The notes below the pieces were generated by a model. That model ran no database searches. It worked only from the letters and a program-made list of their open reading frames with translations, and was not told where the DNA came from. Shown in pieces: positions 7,332-9,857 of a stretch of 9,857 nucleotides of DNA (the first letter of the stretch is position 1; every line of letters begins with the position of its first letter). Made by a program: the position numbers and the translations under genes. Where the stretch lies: contig CACZSO010000119.1 in assembly GCA_902783795.1 (NCBI GenBank), positions 1-9,857 on the forward strand, in the 5' to 3' direction. This DNA comes from an uncultured Eubacteriales bacterium. Its GTDB lineage: Bacteria > Bacillota > Clostridia > Lachnospirales > Lachnospiraceae.

Positions 7332-7345
7332 CATTCATACATATT

Positions 7346-7365
7346 ACGATATTTCATCATATCGT
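7346..7365. repeat. Perfect inverted repeat, possible operator or leader hairpin
   Basis: ACGATAT (7346-7352) and ATATCGT (7359-7365) are perfect inverted repeats around a 6-nt centre, TTCATC. They lie 26 nt upstream of the lipoprotein start at 7391. A 20-bp operator for a dimeric repressor would have this form. As RNA it would be a 7-bp, mostly A-U stem, too weak and without a U-tract to act as a terminator. I do not recognise the regulator. Confidence 0.4.
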
Positions 7366-7390
7366 CTGGTTTATTACTCGGGTAACTGAT

Positions 7391-8065
7391 ATGAGAGAGA
7401 AACTTGTTTTTTTATTGGTTTTATCAGGATTGCTTCTATGTATTGCATGTGGAAGCAATGAGAATTATACTGATCAGGAAGAGAGCAGTTATCCGCGATC
7501 TCACAGAGGAAGCGTACCTGTATTGGATGTCAGCGTGGATTTTGCTTATTCAAACCTGTCAGATCTTTTCTATAGAGCAGAGGAAAGAACACGAGTATCT
7601 GATATCCTTTATGGAGAAATACTGGCTGTTGAGGATAAAGACATAGAAATAACTGATCCTGAAGAAAGTAAAAATGCTGGTTATTATACTGTTTATGAGT
7701 ACAAAATAAAGGTTTTATTACAGTTGACAGATAAAGAGCCAAAAGAAACAGTATTCCGGCAGATCCATGGTGTCGTGACAAATAAATACTATGAGCGGTA
7801 TTTTGAAATGAAGCCCTTCGACGTGGGGACGAAACTTCTGGTATTTATAGATCAGGATCACTTCTTAAGTACCGATACAGCTTATTGTCCGGGTTATGAA
7901 GATACAAAAAGGATATTAAAAGACTATGTGTCTGTGAGAAGCGGTCTGCTCCCCTTTTTCACCTATCAGGACATGTTTCCCAGAAGTCTCGGGGAAGTTG
8001 GTATGCTCATGAAAGCAGATACTTACCTGACTTTGATCAAAGACTACCTGTTCACCATGGAATAA
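7391..8065 (+). CDS. Predicted lipoprotein of unknown function
   Basis: I do not recognise this 224-residue protein. It opens with a short basic n-region (MREK), a hydrophobic core (LVFLLVLSGLLLCIA) and C20 followed by GSNEN, a lipoprotein-type signal. The lipobox is imperfect because position -3 is Cys rather than Leu. A polar linker (about 21-45) leads to a region where YGEILAVED, YYTVYEYKIKVLLQL and KLLVFIDQDHF are spaced like the strands of a small extracellular beta-barrel domain; that reading is inference. The frame is open back to GTG 7304, but ATG 7391 is preferred because it places the signal peptide at the terminus. Its ribosome binding site is weak (GGGT). Base composition is distinctly AT-richer than topA: 16 G+C of 60 at 7681-7740 against 33 of 60 at 7021-7080. 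It may be recently acquired. A terminator follows at 8113-8137. Confidence 0.7.
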   Translation: MREKLVFLLVLSGLLLCIACGSNENYTDQEESSYPRSHRGSVPVLDVSVDFAYSNLSDLFYRAEERTRVSDILYGEILAVEDKDIEITDPEESKNAGYYTVYEYKIKVLLQLTDKEPKETVFRQIHGVVTNKYYERYFEMKPFDVGTKLLVFIDQDHFLSTDTAYCPGYEDTKRILKDYVSVRSGLLPFFTYQDMFPRSLGEVGMLMKADTYLTLIKDYLFTME

Positions 8066-8097
8066 TGTTTATGCTGTAGCTTATATAGAATGCTGAT

Positions 8098-8126
8098 GGA
8101 GGCGGCCCGGTTAACAGGCCGCCTCC
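8098..8126 (+). promoter_or_regulatory. GC-rich hairpin overlapping the terminator (possible anti-terminator)
   Basis: GGAGGCGGCC (8098-8107) pairs perfectly with GGCCGCCTCC (8117-8126) over a 9-nt loop, a 10-bp stem. Its right arm contains the GGCC at 8117-8120 needed by the left arm of the downstream terminator hairpin, so the two folds exclude each other. Being transcribed first, it could delay or prevent terminator folding. It may equally be part of one compound terminator. Confidence 0.5.
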
Positions 8127-8137
8127 GGCCTGTTTTT
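8113..8137 (+). terminator. Intrinsic terminator after the lipoprotein gene
   Basis: AACAGGCC (8113-8120) pairs with GGCCTGTT (8127-8134) over a 6-nt loop GCCTCC. The 8-bp stem ends in a run of five T at 8133-8137, of which the last three lie beyond the stem. It starts about 48 nt after the lipoprotein stop and before the sigma factor leader, so it ends the upstream transcript. It shares bases with the alternative hairpin at 8098-8126. Confidence 0.7.
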
Positions 8138-8231
8138 AAGACCCGGATATATCATCCGGCATCACTGTCTTTCCGGAAAAAAACGGATAAAAAAGTTCTA
8201 CTATCTTACAGACATCGACTTAACATACGGA

Positions 8232-8244
8232 TGAGGCAGCCTCA
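8232..8244. repeat. Short perfect palindrome upstream of the sigma factor gene
   Basis: TGAGGC and GCCTCA flank a single central A, a 13-bp perfect inverted repeat about 137 bp upstream of the sigma factor start. As DNA it could be an operator half-site pair; as RNA only a small hairpin with a tight loop. No known regulator is recognised. Confidence 0.3.
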
Positions 8245-8276
8245 GGATGATTGCCCTAAAAAAGATGCAGAAAAGT

Positions 8277-8292
8277 ATCCGAAAATCCGAAA
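8277..8292. repeat. Tandem direct repeat of ATCCGAAA
   Basis: Two exact copies of the 8-nt unit ATCCGAAA stand back to back, followed by an AT-rich stretch. They lie about 90-105 bp upstream of the sigma factor ATG and just upstream of the candidate ECF promoter at 8311. This is the usual place for an activator site, but the pattern is short and may be chance. Confidence 0.3.
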
Positions 8293-8310
8293 AATAATTT
8301 AATCCTATCT

Positions 8311-8333
8311 AACCTTGAGCCGTGGTTTACGAG
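8311..8333 (+). promoter_or_regulatory. Candidate ECF-type promoter for the sigma factor operon
   Basis: AAC (8311-8313, in TCTAACC) is separated by 16 nt from CGAG (8330-8333). Many ECF sigma factors recognise an AAC-containing -35 and a CG-starting -10 at 16-17 nt spacing and drive their own operons. The predicted start near 8340 would give a leader of about 40 nt. The elements are short and degenerate, so this is a weak call. Confidence 0.22.
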
Positions 8334-8365
8334 TAATAGGGCAGAGGCGCCTGAATTACATCAGG

Positions 8366-8374
8366 AAAGGAGGA
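8366..8374 (+). promoter_or_regulatory. Strong ribosome binding site fixing the sigma factor start
   Basis: AAAGGAGGA ends 6 nt before ATG 8381. The frame is open further back to TTG 8315, but those extra 22 residues are encoded across this site and do not resemble a sigma factor N-terminus. ATG 8381 is therefore the start. Confidence 0.85.
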
Positions 8375-8380
8375 GATCAG

Positions 8381-8941
8381 ATGAGCGATTCCGAAATCGT
8401 AGCTTTGTTTTGTGATCAAAACGAAGATGCCGTACGCGCGGCGGAAAAGGAATATGGCCGGTATCTCACGGCCATTGCAGAACGTATCCTGACAGATGCG
8501 GAGGATGCCCGGGAAGCTGTCAATGATACCTACCTGGCGGCATGGCATTCAGTACCAGAAATAAAGCCTGAAAAGCTTTCCCTGTTCCTTGCCAGGCTGG
8601 TACGGCGCATCTCGATCGACAAAGTGAGAAAACGCTCCAGCCTGAAAAGAAAAACGTCAGAATATACCATATGTCTGTCAGAAATAGAAGAAACCCTTCC
8701 CGGAGGAACCCGTCCCGAGGAAGTGGTGGAATTCAAGCTGCTGACAGAATCCATACAGGCTTTTCTGAACACGCTTTCCGTTAAAAACAGAGATCTGTTT
8801 ATCAGCCGGTATTATTTCTTTGAAACTCTGAAAGAGGCCGCATCTGCTTTACATATGACAGAGGCTCAGGCAAAAAACCGGCTGTTCCAGATCCGCCGGA
8901 AGCTGAAAGCATATCTTGAAAAGGAGGGCTATTATCTATGA
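8381..8941 (+). CDS. ECF-type RNA polymerase sigma factor (sigma-70 family)
   Basis: The protein has 186 residues with the two-domain ECF layout. Region 2 spans about 15-85; EDAREAVNDTYLAAWHSVP (41-59) fits region 2.2, the core polymerase contact. Region 4 spans about 125-180, with the helix-turn-helix TLKEAASALHMTEAQAKNRLFQIRRKLKAYL (149-179) that reads the -35 element. The linker carries LSEIEETLPGG (99-109), and region 4 carries FLNTLSVKNRDLFISRYYFF. Together these resemble an ECF group frequent in Lachnospiraceae and relatives, where the next gene encodes a single-pass membrane protein. That is the case here: the TGA at 8939-8941 overlaps the next start as ATGA. The protein is cytosolic when released. 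It probably controls an envelope or extracytoplasmic response, but the signal and target genes cannot be read from this window. Confidence 0.9.
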   Translation: MSDSEIVALFCDQNEDAVRAAEKEYGRYLTAIAERILTDAEDAREAVNDTYLAAWHSVPEIKPEKLSLFLARLVRRISIDKVRKRSSLKRKTSEYTICLSEIEETLPGGTRPEEVVEFKLLTESIQAFLNTLSVKNRDLFISRYYFFETLKEAASALHMTEAQAKNRLFQIRRKLKAYLEKEGYYL

Positions 8942-9857
8942 AGGCAGACGATATTCTGGAAGCCATGGAAAATCTGGATGAAACCATGCTCAGCCATACA
9001 GAAGAAAGGATACTTCAGAGTCAGACATCCCACTCCCTGGAGGAAAATAGGAATATCCAGAAGAATTTCAAAAATCCGGGAAACCGGAGAAGAACGATAT
9101 GGGCTGTCTGCTGCAGCGCTGCAGCCATCCTGCTCCTGGCCGCAGCCGTTTATTTCCTGCCGAAAAACCACGGACAGCAGCCTGCGATTACCCCGCCCGG
9201 CGGCAATCAGATGAATGCCGGCAGTGAATGGATCATACTGGATGCTTTTCCAGGCATCTACTATTATCCGGCTCATGTGGATGACCTTATCCGCTATGAC
9301 TTTCCGTATACTGTGGACAACAACGGAGGCATCTGGTTTTCTCCCACCCAGGACGATGTGGGAGAAGCCATGGGAAAGGTCAAAGAGGCGGATGACAAGC
9401 AGGTGGCAGGACAGTCCGTCTACCAGTGCAGCCGGACCCCCGGCAGAAAGAATTTCTGTGTGCTGGATAACAACGGCAGCCTGAAACTTTATTGTGCCTA
9501 TGGGTATTCTGTCCATCTGACGGAAGGCGGTACCCTGGAGGAAACTTTCCGGACCTACGGTTTTCCTGACAGTTGTAAAACGATGTCCGTCTGGGAAGAG
9601 CGGGAGGAGAATATCCTCTATCAGATAGATGATAAGGAAACACAGAAAAAGGTATTTGAACGGCTGCTTTCCGGCGTCAACATCAGTACGGGAGAGGTGA
9701 ACCGGCGGATGGTCAGTTTGTGGAAAGAAACCTACGGAAATGACCAGATACAGTTTGATGAGGCCAGTCAGTCCATCAAATTTTACCCGGGGACTGAGAA
9801 TCAGACGATCGTTCATAACGGTACAGATCCTGATGATACCGGGGCCTGGGTGGAAAA
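8938..9857 (+). CDS. Putative membrane anti-sigma factor or sensor partner of the ECF sigma factor (partial, 3' end outside window)
   Basis: The frame is open from ATG 8938 to the window edge, giving 306 residues without a stop. AAGGAGG (8921-8927) lies 10 nt upstream, and the 4-nt ATGA overlap with the sigma gene implies coupled translation. The N-terminal 50 or so residues are hydrophilic and start MKADDILEAMENLDETML, which resembles the short intracellular segment in similar clostridial sigma partners. One transmembrane helix lies at about 54-74 (TIWAVCCSAAAILLLAAAVYF) after basic NRRR, so the long C-terminal part should be outside the cell. A proline- and glycine-rich linker (ITPPGGNQ) precedes an extracellular domain that I do not recognise. 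It has cysteines in VYQCSRT, NFCVLD, LYCAYG and DSCKTM. The anti-sigma role is inferred from position and topology; no zinc-binding HxxxCxxC motif is present. Confidence 0.72.
   Translation, partial: MKADDILEAMENLDETMLSHTEERILQSQTSHSLEENRNIQKNFKNPGNRRRTIWAVCCSAAAILLLAAAVYFLPKNHGQQPAITPPGGNQMNAGSEWIILDAFPGIYYYPAHVDDLIRYDFPYTVDNNGGIWFSPTQDDVGEAMGKVKEADDKQVAGQSVYQCSRTPGRKNFCVLDNNGSLKLYCAYGYSVHLTEGGTLEETFRTYGFPDSCKTMSVWEEREENILYQIDDKETQKKVFERLLSGVNISTGEVNRRMVSLWKETYGNDQIQFDEASQSIKFYPGTENQTIVHNGTDPDDTGAWVE

Larger units (their letters stand above)
8138..8365. other. Gene-free leader region upstream of the ECF sigma factor
   Basis: This is the main part of a stretch of about 315 bases without a credible gene (8066-8380). 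It holds several small symmetrical elements: CCGGAT/ATCCGG at 8143-8159 (loop of 5), the palindrome TTTCCGGAAA at 8170-8179, TGAGGC/GCCTCA at 8232-8244, the tandem ATCCGAAA at 8277-8292, and a weak 5-bp hairpin CCTGA/TCAGG at 8350-8365 just before the ribosome binding site. No convincing housekeeping promoter was found. A 70-codon open frame across 8090-8302 is considered spurious. Confidence 0.5.

Noticed and set aside
7304..7390. GTG 7304 or ATG 7319 start of the lipoprotein gene
   Set aside because: Neither has a ribosome binding site, and both would bury the lipoprotein signal behind about 25-30 residues. Not fully excluded, because the site at 7391 is also weak.
8090..8302. 70-codon + strand open frame after the lipoprotein gene
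   Set aside because: It runs through the terminator hairpins, has no proper ribosome binding site, and its product is basic and low in recognisable structure.
8315..8380. TTG start extending the sigma factor by 22 residues
   Set aside because: The extension covers the strong AAAGGAGGA site and the candidate promoter; ATG 8381 fits ECF length.
8932..9816. Long minus-strand open frame of 294 codons
   Set aside because: It lies antisense to the continuous + strand frame 8938-9857, which has a strong ribosome binding site, coupling to the sigma gene and a sensible topology. The antisense translation shows no domain-like pattern.
1..9857. CRISPR array, insertion sequence, prophage, toxin-antitoxin or defence genes
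   Set aside because: No regularly spaced repeats, transposase or integrase motifs, or known defence domains were seen on either strand.

Overview
The window looks like a chromosomal segment from a Gram-positive anaerobe of the class Clostridia, most likely Lachnospiraceae. The evidence is moderate GC, strong AGGAGG-type ribosome binding sites, the cysS-mrnC-rlmB order known from Bacillota, a Clostridia-type DUF3795 protein, and an ECF sigma factor of a type common in gut Clostridia. This placement is inferred from gene content; no 16S or database comparison was possible. All credible genes lie on the + strand.

Layout. Positions 1-267 hold the tail of one membrane protein, directly followed by what looks like the decayed C-terminal end of an MFS-type transporter. 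A lone cysteine-rich DUF3795 gene follows (291-695), then tcdA (788-1492), which acts in tRNA t6A modification. A good sigma-A promoter with an extended -10 at 1512-1540 opens a tightly packed run of six housekeeping genes: ispF, cysS, mrnC, rlmB, a CDP-alcohol phosphatidyltransferase and topA (1621-7279). The first five overlap one another in series, and the topA start lies only 4 nt after the fifth. The run mixes isoprenoid precursor synthesis, cysteinyl-tRNA charging, 23S rRNA processing and methylation, phospholipid head-group synthesis and DNA supercoiling control, so it is a growth-related operon rather than a single pathway.

After topA the character changes. A more AT-rich gene (7391-8065) encodes a predicted lipoprotein of unknown function. 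Its leader contains an orphan Shine-Dalgarno sequence and a perfect inverted repeat. It is followed by two overlapping, mutually exclusive GC-rich hairpins, one of which is a standard intrinsic terminator. A gene-free stretch (8066-8380) with several small repeats then leads to an ECF sigma factor gene (8381-8941). This overlaps by ATGA a gene for a single-pass membrane protein that runs off the window end and is probably its anti-sigma or sensor partner.

I found no CRISPR array, insertion sequence, tRNA, rRNA or recognisable defence system. The parts least explained by known families are the lipoprotein with its leader, the interlocking hairpins, the extracellular domain of the putative anti-sigma factor, and the N-terminally extended CDP-alcohol phosphatidyltransferase.
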